A stretch of 64,000 nucleotides of DNA from Telopea speciosissima (GCF_018873765.1 NC_057925.1:58602970-58666969); one strand, 5' to 3'; positions 48,901-60,191 are shown, counted from the stretch's first letter. Notes: a model not told the origin generated them from the letters alone. Numbers and translations: made by a program.

Positions 48901-51900
48901 TTTTAAATTTCTTTGTATGTTCAAGCTATATAATCTATGGTTTACATAGTTCCATGAAAGGCTTAAGATTTTCCACAATGCCACATTATAATCATGATAA
49001 TAGTCATAGTTGTCAAGGCATCACGTAGGCGTCCAGGCACCTTCAGGGTGTCAAGGCGATGCCTCACCTTATTGGATGTAGGGAAGGAGACTGCCTTGAC
49101 CACCTGGGTGTTGCCTTGGTCCATTTAGTTGACTTGGTGGGCGCCCTAGGTCGTTTTGTGTGTGTGTGTGTGTGTGTTTTGGTTACATACTATAGGTTCT
49201 TTTCCTGGCCTTTTTATTTGGCAGTGTACAGGATTATAATGCTCGCGATACATGGAATCATTGAATCCTAAACCTTGCTATACAGTTGTATCTGGTTGTA
49301 CCGTTGTAGTTTATTGCTTATCATGGATGACTTAACCAGGAGCATACAAGGAGAGGTCCCATGGTGTATGATCTTTGCAGATGATATTGTCTTAGTAGAT
49401 GAAACAAAAGCAGGGATTAATGCCAAAGTGGAGCTATGGAGATCAACCTTGGAATCAAAAGGTCTGAAGATAAGTAGAACTAAGACCGAATACATGATGT
49501 GTAACTTTAGTAGCTCGGGGACGAATAATGAAGTGGTGAATATTGAGGAGAGGGAGATCCCGCAAAGTGACCACTTTAGATATCTGGGATCAATTGTAAA
49601 CAAGAAAGGAGACATACATGATGACGTTGCCCAAAGGATTAAAATAGGGTGGATGAAGTGGAGAAGTGCGACCAGAATACTATGTGATCAATGTTTCCCT
49701 CTAAAACTTAAAGGAAAATTTTATAAGACTGTCATTAGACCAGCTATGATGTACGGGTCGGAATGCTGGGCTGTGAAGAAGTGCCACATCAATAAACTTG
49801 GTGTGGTAGAGATGAGGATGTTGAGATGGATGAGTGGAAAAACTAGGAAGGATAAAATAAGGAATGATCATATTAGAGCTGGGTTGGGAGTAGCCCCAAT
49901 CCATGATAAACTTAGAGAGAGTCGTTTGAGATGGTATGGTCATGGCCAACGGAGGCCTTCCGAGGCTCCAGTCCGGAGGATCGGCATGATCCTGATTGAT
50001 AACCTTAGGAGAAGTGGTGAAGAAAGACATGCTTAGCTTAGGCCTTGCCCCGAGTATGACCTCAAATAGAGCTGATTGGAGATCAAAGATCCATGTGGTT
50101 GACCCCTTTTAGTTGGTCTTTGTTGTGTGTTGCCGTTGTTTTTCCCCCCTCTTCGAGACCTAGCGCACAATGTTGGGCAATTAAGAAGCGGTATGTAGTT
50201 AAGAAGGGTTGATGCCTTAGAGATTTGTGTTGATGTTGTTTCACCCCCCCCCCCCCCCTCATTTTTTACTTCTTTTTACCTTTTTTCTCTTATAGGATCC
50301 ATGTTGCCGACCCTATTAAGTTGGGATAAGGCTTGGATGTTGTTGTTGTTGTGTGACATATCAAACATCATTGAACTGAATTACTGCAATATCGTATTTT
50401 TTCTATTTATATTTAGCTGCTTGTTTTTACTGCTACTTGTTGTGAACAAATCTGTCAGTCTTACAATGAATGTTAATTTATATGTAACTGCTGATTTTTT
50501 TTTAATTGGCTGTTAATTTATTTATGATGTGTCTACGACAACAACTCAGCTTTATCCCAACTAAATGGGGTCGGCTACATGGATCCCAGAAGAAACAGAA
50601 ATTAATAATATGAAAATAAAGGGAAGGAGCACACAACAATGACAAACTCTAGGGCATCGACCCAACTTAGCTACGAACCGCATCAGAACTACCCAACAAT
50701 GAGCCCCAGGCCTCGAGAAATGAGTGTATTACAACACCAGCGTCACAACATCATAGCCCAACTAAATGGGGTCGATCACGTGGATCTTCGCTCTCCACTC
50801 AGCTCTATTTGAAGTCATACAAGGAGCAAGGCCTAAGCTAAGGATGTCTTTCTTCACCACTTCTCCTATGGTTATCTTAGGCCTGCCTCTAGCTCTTTAG
50901 GTTCCTCAATCTGAATCTGGTCGCTCCTTCGAACTAGGGCATCAGATGGCCTTCGTTGAACGTGGCTATGCCACCTCAAACAACTCTCTCTAAGTTTATC
51001 AAGAATTGGGGCTACTCCCAATCCAGCTCTAGTATGGTCATTCCTTAGTTTATCCTTCTTAGTTTTCACGCGCATCCATCTCAACATCCTCATCTTTGCC
51101 ACTCCAAGTATTTTATATGACACTTCTTCATAGCCCAACATTCCGCACCGTTCATTATAGCTGGTGTAGTGACAGTCCTATAAAATTTTCCTTTAAGCTT
51201 TAAAGGGATATGTCAATTACACAGAACTCCGGACGCACTTCTCCACTTTATCCACCCTATTTTAATCCTCTGGGCAACGTCGTCCTCTGTCACCCTCCTT
51301 ATTTACGATTGATCCTAGATATCTACAATACTCACTTTGTGGGATCTCCCTCTCACCAATATTCACCGCCTCATTATCCGTCCCAGTGTTGCTAAAGTTG
51401 CACACCATATATTCGGTCTTAGTTCTGCTTATCTTCAGGCCTATTGATTCCAAGGTTGATCTCCATAGTTCTACTTTGGCGTTAATCCCTGCATGAGTCT
51501 CATCCACGTAATCAATATCATCTGCAAAGATCATACACCAAGGGACCTCATTTTGTATGTCTTTGGTTAGGTCGTCCATGATAAGTGCAAATAAATAAGG
51601 GCTTAAGGTTGATCCTTGGTGTAACCCAATTGAAATTGGGAATTCAGTGCCTTGGCCCCCCACTGTTCTAATACCAGTCACCACATCAACATACATATCT
51701 TTAATTATGTCTATGTATTTACATGACACCCTTCTCTTCTCTAGGATATTCCAGATTAACTCTCTAGGGACTCTGTCGTAGGCTCTTTATAGGTCTATGA
51801 AGACCATATGTAGATCCTTCTTGCCCTCTCTATATCTTTCCATGAGTCTCCTAAGTAGGTAAATTGCCTCCATCGAGGATCTTCCAGTCATAAAACCGAA

Positions 51901-54900
51901 TTGGTTTTCCAAAATAGTAGTCTCCTTTCTCAGGTGGGTTTCAATAACCTTCTCCCATAAGTTCATTGTATGACTCATCAGCTTTATGCCTTAATAGTTA
52001 TTACAGGTCTGGATATCTCCTTTTGTTAGGGACCACAATGCTTCTCCTCCATTCATTTGGCATTTTCCTATTGGTCATAATCTTGTTAAACAGCTTGGTT
52101 AACCAAGAAGACCGCAAAATCCAACGTTCTTCCACACCTCAATCGGGATCTCATATGGGCTTGGAGCTTTGCCTACTTTCATCTTTCTTGTAACTTCTTT
52201 ACTTCAAGCATCCTAATTTTGTATATATATCTACGCGAAGAGGTGTCCCGATGAATAATGTCGCTTTTCGCAGCCCTATCCCTCGAGGTGTCTTCATTAA
52301 GAAGACAAATGGGATAGGGGGGAAAACACTAGGGAGCCTTGTCGCAATGTTGCCTAGGCAGGCACCGATGCATCCCTCCACCGCCTTGGGTCACCTTCGC
52401 ACCTTCATGACTATGATAATAGTAATTACTTTGTTGCTAAATAATTACTTATCACTATTAGACAATAATAAATCCTAACCCCCATCCTTGTGTTTTTGAA
52501 TCGAGTAGAGAATAAAGGTGATTAAACAGTAGAAGATACAAAGATTTGTGCTTGATATCGTACAAAAGTTTATCAGAATTTGTTCCAAATTTCTTTAGAA
52601 TATGAAACTAATTCCGCCCCCTTTCTGGATGGTTGTCTTGATAAACTTAGCTGGACAGGCACCTTAATTTAGCCATCTGAAAGTGTGATCTTGCCAACTC
52701 GATTAATGGATAGGCATCCTTTGTGTTTTCCACATATCAAATTTCAGACTCCACCTCAAGATATGATGCATTTTCTGACTCTTTCACATGTATTTTAAGT
52801 AGTCATTGCTATTTTTTATGTCAAAATGGCAAACGAAGAGCCTACTTTTGTCATATAGTGAGGTGGTTTTGAGGGAAATTTTACATGAGTAGGAAAGAGT
52901 GAGTTTACTTCCCTCTTTGCATGTGTCTTTTTTTTTTTTTGTTATCTCACACGGTAGATGATGACCTCTCCACCAGCCTTGACTGCTAAACCTGTGTCAT
53001 GAGGAGAAAAAGTAAAAGGAGGGGTGTACAATGATATTAAATTTCTGGCCAAATCTCCTAGTCGAAGATATTTTTTTATGATTATTCTTTGTTAGATACC
53101 CTATAATTGATGTTTGATTATATTCTGGTTGCAACTTGCAAGGACTCCAAAACGAGATATTTTTCCGTACATGGCACTTGCTGTGAAAAAACATATAGGC
53201 TTATATTGAAAACAATGTTCACCTTTGGCATCCAGAGCAGGCCTGGGTTTCCCAAGCTCACAGAAATTTTAAATATGTGCCCATCATGCAGAGTTGTTTG
53301 TACCCAAATTCATTGACACCAGAGTTTTGTGGACTTGTATCTGTCATTTGGAAGACACTGTTTACATTATTCTTATCTGATGTTCCGCTTTAAAGAAAAT
53401 TCTACTTCCTTTAGATGATTATTCTTTCTTTATTTTATTTTTTTTATGTTCTTGAAAGGACTAAGAGCTGTTTTACTTGTTTTGTTGCATTAAATTCCTT
53501 TCAAGGAAATGTACATGGAGTTGTTCTAATGATAGCATGATGACATAATATTCTCGTAGATTGAAGGGGGCTTTGTACAAGGTTTGGGTTGGGTTGCCTT
53601 GGAAGAGCTAAAATGGGGAGATGCAGAGCATAAGTGGATTCCACCTGGCCATTTATATACCTGTGGACCTGGAAGTTACAAAATTCCTTCTGTTAATGAT
53701 ATCCCTCTCAAATTCAATGTGTCACTTCTCAAGGTAAACATGTTTCCAACTCTTGTCAGCTCAAGTGTTCGATGGATTGCTTTCTTCAGTTTGGAAGTTC
53801 AAGTTTTTGTACTTTCCTGATTTCCTAGAATTGAACTTTTGCTTTTGTCAGTTTTTATATTCAATTATTACCTTACTTTTTAAGGATATTAATATTTATC
53901 ATATGCTATAGTGCATTAGATAAGAATATGTATTCTGAAGCCACTCTACTGGGCCAGATGTTAATGTTATTTATCAAGACACTCACTTGACTATGAACTT
54001 TAACCCTGCATCTTACTCTCTAAGGGTGGCAATTTTACAGATGACCCACCCACGCAACATGAAGAAGACAAAGATTTAGAGGTCTTGGGTTAGGGAAAGT
54101 TGACACTGCAGGTTTTGACACAAAACACATGATTAATAGATGGGGCATGTTAGGGTTGAGGATAAAGTCAACTGAGTTTTTTTTTTGGCGGGGGCGGGGG
54201 TGGGGGCGGGGGCGGGGGGGGGGGGAGGGACTAACTCACTAACCCCTCCTGTTTGACATAATAGCTTTTAACAGAAAAACAAAATTATTTACAAAAAAAA
54301 AATGAAGTTCCAATTATTATCCATCAAACTTGAGATGGCCTTTTATTCCAATTCTGGCATGTTGTGGACAATGTTGTATTCTCCAATTACCATCAGTCTT
54401 TGGCACTACACAAGTTAGCATGCTGTTATGATTATTAAAAGTGCGACAGAAATATCACTAATGTTGTATTTGTGGTTGACTTTTTACTGACGCACTCATA
54501 AGAGGTGAATCATTATTTAGGTCAGAATTAGTTTAACGTCATGGAAGTTATCATATTGTGTATCTTTCCAAAAAAAAAAAGTTCATAATGTTGTTCAATA
54601 AGATGTGTATATCAAATTTTTTTATGTCTAGTAATATCGTGAAAACCTGTATTGAAATATCGAGTTTGGATATTCTTAAAAAAAATGTCCAAGCCAAATT
54701 ATTCACCGACTTTCTTTTGCCTTGGATTTACTTGCCAATTGATAGGATGCCCCTAATGCGAAGGCCATTCATTCATCTAAAGCTGTGGGAGAGCCTCCAT
54801 TCTTTCTTGCCTCATCGGTTCTCTTTGCCATTAAAGATGCGATCATAGCTGCAAGAGCAGAGGTGGGTTCTAATGATTGGTTTCCACTTGATAATCCGGC

Positions 54901-54988
54901 AACTCCTGAGCGGATTCGGATGGCTTGTATAGATAATTTGACTGAGGGATTTGTGAGGTCAGATTTCCACCCGAAACTTAGTGTGTAG
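33953..54988 (+). CDS. XDH1: Xanthine dehydrogenase, complete, 14 exons, 1367 aa
   Basis: Oxidises hypoxanthine and xanthine to uric acid with NAD+ in purine catabolism; a Mo-, FAD- and 2Fe-2S-containing homodimer. Exons: 33953-34082, 35321-35420, 37421-37529, 37979-39487, 41562-41804, 41895-42209, 42726-42965, 43875-44159, 44272-44493, 45723-45884, 47554-47688, 48644-48880, 53560-53733, 54746-54988. The sum is 4104 nt, with stop TAG; plant XDHs are about 1360 aa. First cluster ligands are Cys54, 59, 62 and 84; second are Cys124, 127, 160 and 162. The FAD region has [11 protein letters not shown] and [13 protein letters not shown] in exon 4. Molybdenum-site residues by alignment to bovine XDH are Glu837 (GGFGGKE), Arg915 (LERAMF), Phe949, Phe1044 and catalytic Glu1303 (KAVGEPP). 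Glu837 with Arg915 indicates XDH rather than aldehyde oxidase. Intron 4 starts GC, the others GT. No disabling change seen. Confidence 0.95.
35485..35637. mobile_element. Mutator-like MITE, 153 bp (XDH intron 2)
   Basis: Starts GGGAAAAGGTTCTCTGAGCG and ends CGCTTGCTCAGAAAACCCTC then TCCC, an inverted repeat. It is flanked by 9-bp repeats TTTCTTGAA (35476-35484) and TTTCTTAAA (35638-35646), one mismatch. Non-coding. Confidence 0.75.
35845..35991. mobile_element. Mutator-like MITE, 147 bp (XDH intron 2)
   Basis: Starts GGTGAAGAGTTCTCTGTGGG and ends CCCACGGAGTTCTTTTCCC; the arms continue into GAGCGTG and CACGCTC. An exact 9-bp target duplication TTAAGATAA flanks it (35836-35844, 35992-36000). 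This is the clearest member of the family and defines its duplication size. Confidence 0.85.
37849..37873. repeat. (AC)n microsatellite in XDH intron 3
   Basis: About 12 uninterrupted AC units, 105 bp upstream of the exon 4 acceptor. Confidence 0.9.
39866..40050. mobile_element. Mutator-like MITE, 185 bp (XDH intron 4)
   Basis: Long inverted arms: GGGAAAAGGAATGCTAATCG with CGGTGCTGTGTGGGCGTGTA on the left, and the complement ACACGCCCACACACAGCACC with TTCTTTCTCCC on the right. It is flanked by ATTTTATTA (39857-39865) and TTTTTATTA (40051-40059), 8 of 9 matching. The interior GTCTGGGCACAGG is shared with the family. Confidence 0.78.
40582..40750 (+). mobile_element. Au-type SINE (XDH intron 4)
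   Basis: GAGCCTTGGTGCAACGATTA (A box) and GGTTCAAAACT (degraded B box), then CCCTCCCAGACCCTGCAG and CACTGGGACAC before a short T tail. A target duplication containing AGCATCTATGT lies at 40571-40581 and 40754-40764. It is more diverged than the other copies, so probably older. Confidence 0.88.
49320..50121 (+). pseudogene. RTE-type LINE reverse transcriptase fragment, sense copy
   Basis: An open frame of about 240 codons reads [20 protein letters not shown] then DIVLVDE; FADD is the reverse transcriptase active-site box. It continues through the thumb region ([54 protein letters not shown]) to the usual RTE end and a tail starting at AGAAGTGGTGAAGAAAGACA. The endonuclease and most of the palm are missing, so it is 5'-truncated and non-functional alone. 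Confidence 0.85.
50290..50356 (+). mobile_element. RTE-type LINE 3' tail fragment
   Basis: GGATCCATGTTGCCGACCCT then AAGTTGGGATAAGGCTTGG and a GTTGTTGTTGTT end repeat the 3' terminus of the LINE family. It is a second tail downstream of the sense copy, after a C-rich insertion near 50244-50262. Confidence 0.7.
50545..52205 (-). pseudogene. RTE-type LINE reverse transcriptase, antisense copy
   Basis: Read on the minus strand, pieces of one LINE follow in order. First comes the linker before the RT ([17 protein letters not shown], about 52100-52190), then the RT N-terminus ([33 protein letters not shown]). The palm follows with FADDI (51729-51262), then the thumb and C-terminus ([19 protein letters not shown], 51141-50872), and the tail with CCAACTAAATGGGGTCG complement text (50545-50600, also at about 50755). 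Several frame breaks and stops show it is dead. It covers more of the element than the sense copy. Confidence 0.85.
54187..54228 (+). repeat. G-run array, potential G-quadruplex (XDH intron 13)
   Basis: Several runs of five G separated by single C or T, then about 13 G. The sense strand meets the G3+N1-7 pattern many times over, so both the DNA and the XDH pre-mRNA could form a quadruplex. Confidence 0.75.
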
Positions 54989-57034
54989 TGCATTTTATTG
55001 TTGGCTTCTGATTGTTCCTTTATTAAAATCCCACTTCCGGATACTTCAAATTTGTACATATTTTGTAATTATACAAATGATCTTTGTAACTGGTTCAGAG
55101 CGAAATGATATTTAAGTTAGTCAATCAGGTCATGCAAAGTTCTCTCCTTTTTTTTTAAAGCTTTCTTATATTATATTCTGGCCGGCATTAAAATTTCTTG
55201 CTAGCTTGGTTGACGAGGTCTTTCAACTTTTTCTGTACTTTGTTCTATTATGTTTGTCTTTTCTTTTTTTGAGATGAAAGAAAAATGTATTATTCATTGA
55301 CCCAAAAAAAAAAAAAAACAGAAATTTTCACCTATGCGCCTCGACAGCCCCTTGCACTCTTCTGTTCCTTTAACAAGATAGGTCATATGTTAGCTCATAT
55401 ATACCAATAGTTTCAACATTCTATAATATTAGCTGAGAAATCTGATACTTAGTTTCTCTGCTTCTAGTCGAAAACAAAAGAAATTTCCAAAACGCTCCTT
55501 GAGGACTTCAGGTCCCAGCAGAACCCAACGAGCAGTCCCTGGCCTTTGCTCTGCATAGTGGAGGCATTTGGTCACTTCTTGTAGTACACAAATTCAAGTA
55601 TGTGTATGCCTTTTTCCTTGGCACCTTGTAATTCTCTGAATATAGCTTAGAGTTCAGGAATAAGAATGCATTCTGGAGGGCACCCAGCTACCAACACAAA
55701 GCAAGGAAGGCAGCAAGGTACCTGACCAAACAACCAAGGCTTGTTTTAAAGGAAAAAAAAGAAAAGAAAGATCAGATGGAGGGAAGAGCTCAAGAGCACT
55801 GTCAGACTAGTGGATGAAGGAAACTGGTTGTCCCTTGAACGGATGAATTCCCTCATTTCTTTATATCATATCCATGTTTCTACCTGCAACTTACCATGAA
55901 CATCATGAACAATCCTTCTAATGATCATGTGGGGAGTAAGAAACTCATCCTCAATACCTTTACCTATTCCTCTCTTTCCTATGTGTTATACTGGTTGAGG
56001 CAACAAACCACCATTTCATCAAATTCTCCTGGGTTACAACTATGTTTCATGATGCAAAAAAGATGGAGTTGCAAGGGGAAGCCAATGGAATGCAGAAATC
56101 AGACTAAAGCATGCCAAGCAACAGCAGGCTGCGTATATCAATATAACCCACACTTAAAAAAACCCGTCTTTTTGAACACTGTTGGAACCCCTTAATGGCC
56201 AAATGTTAGGAAGTCTTGTGTTCCATTTTTTCCCTAGAATCATGCCTCAGTTGGCTCTCCCTGTGCAGAATCAATAGTTAAGAGTTCTTACCATTCATTC
56301 ATTAGTCATCTATACATGTAGACCAGAATTTATTGGTATTTGGATTTCATGCGATACACGACTTGTTCTTGAATTGATGGAGTCATTGTTCACAGGTAAT
56401 AAAACCTTCTTTCCACCAAAGATATGGACATCAATTTGTAAATGCAAGATAGATCTAACATAAATCTGTGAGTAAAGGCCCCTTAATCAGAAAATGTGCC
56501 AAGGGCCAAAGAATATTAGCTAGTTAAGATAGATATGCAATAGGACTTTGTTGCAATTGATATGGAATTGGATTCAGTTTCCGAGATCAGTGCAGATTTT
56601 ATGGTTACTAGTGAGTCACCAAATCGTCCAAAGAGGCCAAAAAGAAAGGGCTATTTCTTCTTCTGTTTTTACTGGTTCCAGAGCAGCTTTTTATTTGAAA
56701 AGGTTTCCATGCAGTAAGAGCTTCTAGCAAAACTAGAAGTTGAAGTAGAATGTAAATTGTTATCTTTGTTCTCTAAAGATTGGAATAACTTGCGACAACT
56801 CGTGAACCATTATTTTTCTTTCCCAAAAGGATTAAGTCTTTAAGAAAGAAGAACTCTTGAACCAAATCACAAGTTAAACCCCTCACAATGGCCATTGTGA
56901 ATTTCTGTAGCAGTGCCCTTCAGGTTTTTTTATTTAATGCTCTTCCCTCTCCCATCCCCCCTCTCCTTCTGATGTTGATAAACTTTGAAGCACCAGTAGA
57001 TGAATTTGTTTGGGTTAATGATATGGCCTCATAA

Positions 57035-57485
57035 TAAGGGTGTCAAACTTCAGCCCGAACCAGTTGGACCGATTAAACCAGTTGGTTTAGACTGGACCAA
57101 GTTTTTTATCGGTTTGGTTTCAAGTTAGGGTTTTATGGAACCGGTAGACACTGAAAGCAAATAGGACCGATTGACTGCATCAACTGAAATTGAAAACCGG
57201 ACTGAAACTAATAAAAAAAACTGAGACCTGACAGATATTAACCCGATAAGAAACTGGAAAAAAGAGAGGAGATTTTCCCATTAATTTCCTTATGTATACA
57301 TGTAAACCTTAAACCGGACTAGACCGAATCCAATAAAATTAAAAAGAAAAAAAAACCTTAAGAAATCAGACCAAACCAGACTGAAACCAAAAACTCCCTT
57401 AATGGTTTTGTTTTGGGTTAATCCCATAACAAACTGAAACCGATTCAGGGCCAACTGAACTGGACCGAATCAATTGACACCCTTA
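57035..57485. mobile_element. hAT-like MITE, 451 bp
   Basis: Starts TAAGGGTGTCAAACTTCAGC and ends CAATTGACACCCTTA, inverted copies over at least 12 bp. It is flanked by CCTCATAA (57027-57034) and CCTCTTAA (57486-57493), 7 of 8 matching. The interior is made of AACCGG/CCGGTT-type words; non-coding. Confidence 0.75.
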
Positions 57486-58587
57486 CCTCTTAAACTGCAA
57501 TAGAAATGTCTGAGGAATCTTCCAAAAAAAAAATAGCAGTAGAAATATGTCTTGAGAAATCTTCCTAAAAAAATGAAGAAGATGAAAATTAACAAATGCT
57601 TCAATTATTGCAGAATTAGATATTAATGGCTCCATATAGTCCCACGAGTCACGACAGCTCCGCCGTCACGCATAAATCAGTTTGAGAAATGCCATTTTGG
57701 CTACGTGAGAAGATGAGCCTTGTCATTAGGATCCGAGTAAAATTGGTTAGCAGGGCAAGGAACGACTCTTTTTTTGATGAAAGTGTAATCACACATCAAT
57801 ACTAAAAGGTTAATCAATTTTTGAGACCGTGGAATGGCGGATATACACAACACACATCACACTCACACATCCGATGTGGGATTAAACCTAGACATCTTTT
57901 TCTTTTTTTGATGAAAGTGTAATCACACAAACCACACACCAATACAATAAGAAAGGACTCTTGTTTTTGTGATTTTCTCTGTTTTTGTTCCCTATAAAAT
58001 GATGGCAGCATTAAGATCAAACCATACTACATAGTTTGTTGATAGCTAAACCAGTGAAGTCAGCTGAAACCAGTAAACTAGCACTAGGAGGAATAACAGG
58101 ATTTCTAATCTTATTTCATCAAACGTAACCCCCTAGCAAGGCCGACTTTTTTTTTTTTTTTTCCTTCTCTATTTTAGCTCTATTAGCCATTTTATGAGCC
58201 ATAGAAATCCATGTTCTATCTTGTTTCATAATAGTTGTTAGTAAGGTGGCCATATGACCATAATGGCCTTACCAACTCTAATGGGGAATTAAGGAGTAAT
58301 AAAGGGAGAGGGTGATTCCTAATTGTGAAATATAGCTGATAAGGAAGAAAAACACACGAGGCTCCCATTATTACGGGATTTGTAGAAGGGTCATAATACC
58401 CCCACTTCGTTTTATTTTTCCATCAGTCGACTACCCAAATACCTAAGTTAACTCTCCAGATTTTGGTTCGTTTTCTTGGAGTATATATCAACATGTTCCT
58501 TCAGTGGATCGATTGTATCTATTGTCGGGCCGTAGCCACTTTAAGTGGTCTCCTTTACATACAAAATGGTTATTTCTCGACTTAAAC

Positions 58588-58645
58588 TCACCACCACTAG
58601 GTTGCACTGGAGCAGCCTTACCGTTGCGCTGAGGTCCGCCCTGTA
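58588..58645 (-). mobile_element. Truncated Au-type SINE, 5' end only
   Basis: The complement reads GGGCGGACCTCAGCGCAACG then GTAAGGCTGCTCCAGTGC and AACCTAGTGG, the Au SINE 5' end with its A box. The sequence stops before the B box. Confidence 0.8.
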
Positions 58646-58651
58646 CTAGGC

Positions 58652-58835
58652 AAGAGATAATTGCTTGGTCATGTAAAACTTACATCAATGCGGGGGCCAA
58701 TAAGAGCACATACAAGGGCATTTCACTGAATGAGATTTTTTAGTTCATTGGAAGCTGAGCGCTGAGCGATCATTTTGCACAATCTTCTGTCCAGGCACAG
58801 GAATCACACGACCGATTAGCATTCTTTTTTCCCAT
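58652..58835. mobile_element. Probable decayed Mutator-like MITE
   Basis: Contains GGCAAGAGATAATTGCTTGG at the left and CTGTCCAGGCACAGGAATCA, then ATTAGCATTCTTTTTTCCC, at the right, in the same order as other members. Flanks share only ACTAG. Boundaries are tentative. It lies directly downstream of the endonuclease stop codon. Confidence 0.45.
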
Positions 58836-58931
58836 AACTAGCGTGGAGCCCTCTACCACACAAGCATTAGACGCTTTAGAGTATTAATAGTCAAAAGAAT
58901 AGAAAATAGTTGCCATGGCCATGTACAATTT

Positions 58932-60191
58932 TCACTCCAAACATCTATTGTTGTGCTTCCCAATGATCTTTGAAGTCTTCGGTATAATCCCCTTGCTTTG
59001 CTTTTGCCTCCCAATAACATCTTCAGTTTGGTCTCTACCTCTGTTCTTGCAATGGAACTCATTCACCCATGCCATCGACGATTGGTTCCATATGAGATCA
59101 GCATATTCTGGATGATCTATGAAAGGATTTCTATTGTGCTGGTAGAGCCTGCAAACTCTCTCATTTCTCAACTGCTCAGCTCTTGATGGTGGATCAAGTC
59201 TATTCCATTTCAACAATGTTGAAAGCAAACCCATCTCTCTGTTTCTAATGCTTGGTGAATCAGAAAGATGAAGAATAGGATTTCCACCCACCTGATGAAA
59301 CCCATAACGTACAGCCATATACATTATTGCCCTCGCAATATCTCCCCTAACCTGTACAGGTGGTGCCCATCTCTCCTTATCTGTTTCAGTATCAGAAGCA
59401 GCTTCCTTGTTTGCTGGCTTCACACAATCGATTGAGTTCCTGAGGCATTCTCCAAAGTATTTGTTTCCTCTAGATGAATTTACATTCACATCTGCTGGAC
59501 GAATATTGTGTAAATCAGTTAAAGATGGGCCATGAGTTAGTCCATAAGAACGAGGCCACAGATGTTCTCTGTTCCATCCTTCAAGTTTTCCTGCTATGGA
59601 TTTTGAAGCAGATCTCAAGGAGTAAATTTCAATTATATCTGATGAATCATAAGGATTATCAACATCAGCAGCATCAAGAATCTTGAGTGCTTCCCATACC
59701 TCTTTGTAGGATAAGGATTGATGATGACTTGAGATGATAGCCTGCAATTCTTTCTTTAGTGCTTCTCCTTCTATCTTCTCAGCACGGGAATAGTAATTGG
59801 AAACATCTTCACAAGCAGCAGATCCAACAAATAAAGGAGTTTGATTTCCATGAGCTTCTGAGCAGAGATTGAAGCAGAACAAGTAAATGCTACTGATTCC
59901 AGAAACCAGTATTAAAGGGAAATTAAAGCGTCTTAAACACTCAATACAAGCTTCAGAAATCGAATTCCAATTGCTTTCGTTGGAGGAGGAGGAGGGGAAG
60001 AGCCATTTTTTGGCTCGGGCTTGCTTCTCAACCCTAATTTCTCGTGGCCGACTCTTCTGTCGAATGGAAGAGTTGAATTTGAATCGTTCATGACATAGAA
60101 AACTGTTGGCTCCTCTGAGCTTACAAGCCCTAATGATGTAAGGGTTTTCTCCGACGGCGAATCTGCAATCATGGATTAGTGGATACTCCAT
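58932..60191 (-). CDS. Endonuclease I family protein (bacterial-type), 419 aa
   Basis: Intronless. Residues 205-235 read GWNREHLWPRSYG then DLHNIRPAD, the core of the endonuclease I family found in secreted bacterial nucleases, where the His of NREH.WP is catalytic (here His210). Later conserved parts are SSRGNKYF and RGDIARAIMYMAVRYG (about 240-310), and WNRLDPPSRAEQLRNERV near 325-345. In bacteria these enzymes cut DNA or RNA non-specifically; the role of the plant form is not known to me. The N-terminus is basic and Ser-rich, and residues 90-108 form a hydrophobic segment (FPLILVSGISSIYLFCFNL), so a membrane-anchored, or organelle-targeted then processed, protein is likely; this is inference. 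The ATG at 60191 is the first in frame. No frameshift or stop. A functional copy is likely, as all core motifs are intact. Confidence 0.85.
   Translation of the reverse strand: MEYPLIHDCRFAVGENPYIIRACKLRGANSFLCHERFKFNSSIRQKSRPREIRVEKQARAKKWLFPSSSSNESNWNSISEACIECLRRFNFPLILVSGISSIYLFCFNLCSEAHGNQTPLFVGSAACEDVSNYYSRAEKIEGEALKKELQAIISSHHQSLSYKEVWEALKILDAADVDNPYDSSDIIEIYSLRSASKSIAGKLEGWNREHLWPRSYGLTHGPSLTDLHNIRPADVNVNSSRGNKYFGECLRNSIDCVKPANKEAASDTETDKERWAPPVQVRGDIARAIMYMAVRYGFHQVGGNPILHLSDSPSIRNREMGLLSTLLKWNRLDPPSRAEQLRNERVCRLYQHNRNPFIDHPEYADLIWNQSSMAWVNEFHCKNRGRDQTEDVIGRQKQSKGIIPKTSKIIGKHNNRCLE

Larger units (their letters stand above)
49005..52415. mobile_element. hAT-like element, 3411 bp, with nested LINEs (XDH intron 12)
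   Basis: Starts CATAGTTGTCAAGGC and ends ACCTTCATGACTATG, an imperfect inverted copy. An exact 8-bp target duplication ATAATAGT flanks it (48997-49004, 52416-52423). The start is nearly the same as that of the element at 11872, so they belong to one lineage. Most of the inside is LINE sequence; the original hAT-derived part seems to be about 49005-49300 and 52210-52415. No transposase found. Confidence 0.8.
54989..58931. other. Intergenic region between XDH and the endonuclease gene
   Basis: No gene is supported. It includes the XDH 3' end, AT-rich unique-looking DNA, a hAT-like element (57035-57485), a T run near 58148-58162, a truncated antisense SINE and a decayed Mutator-like MITE. A 99-codon ORF at 55896-56195 shows no recognisable domain. 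Confidence 0.55.
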
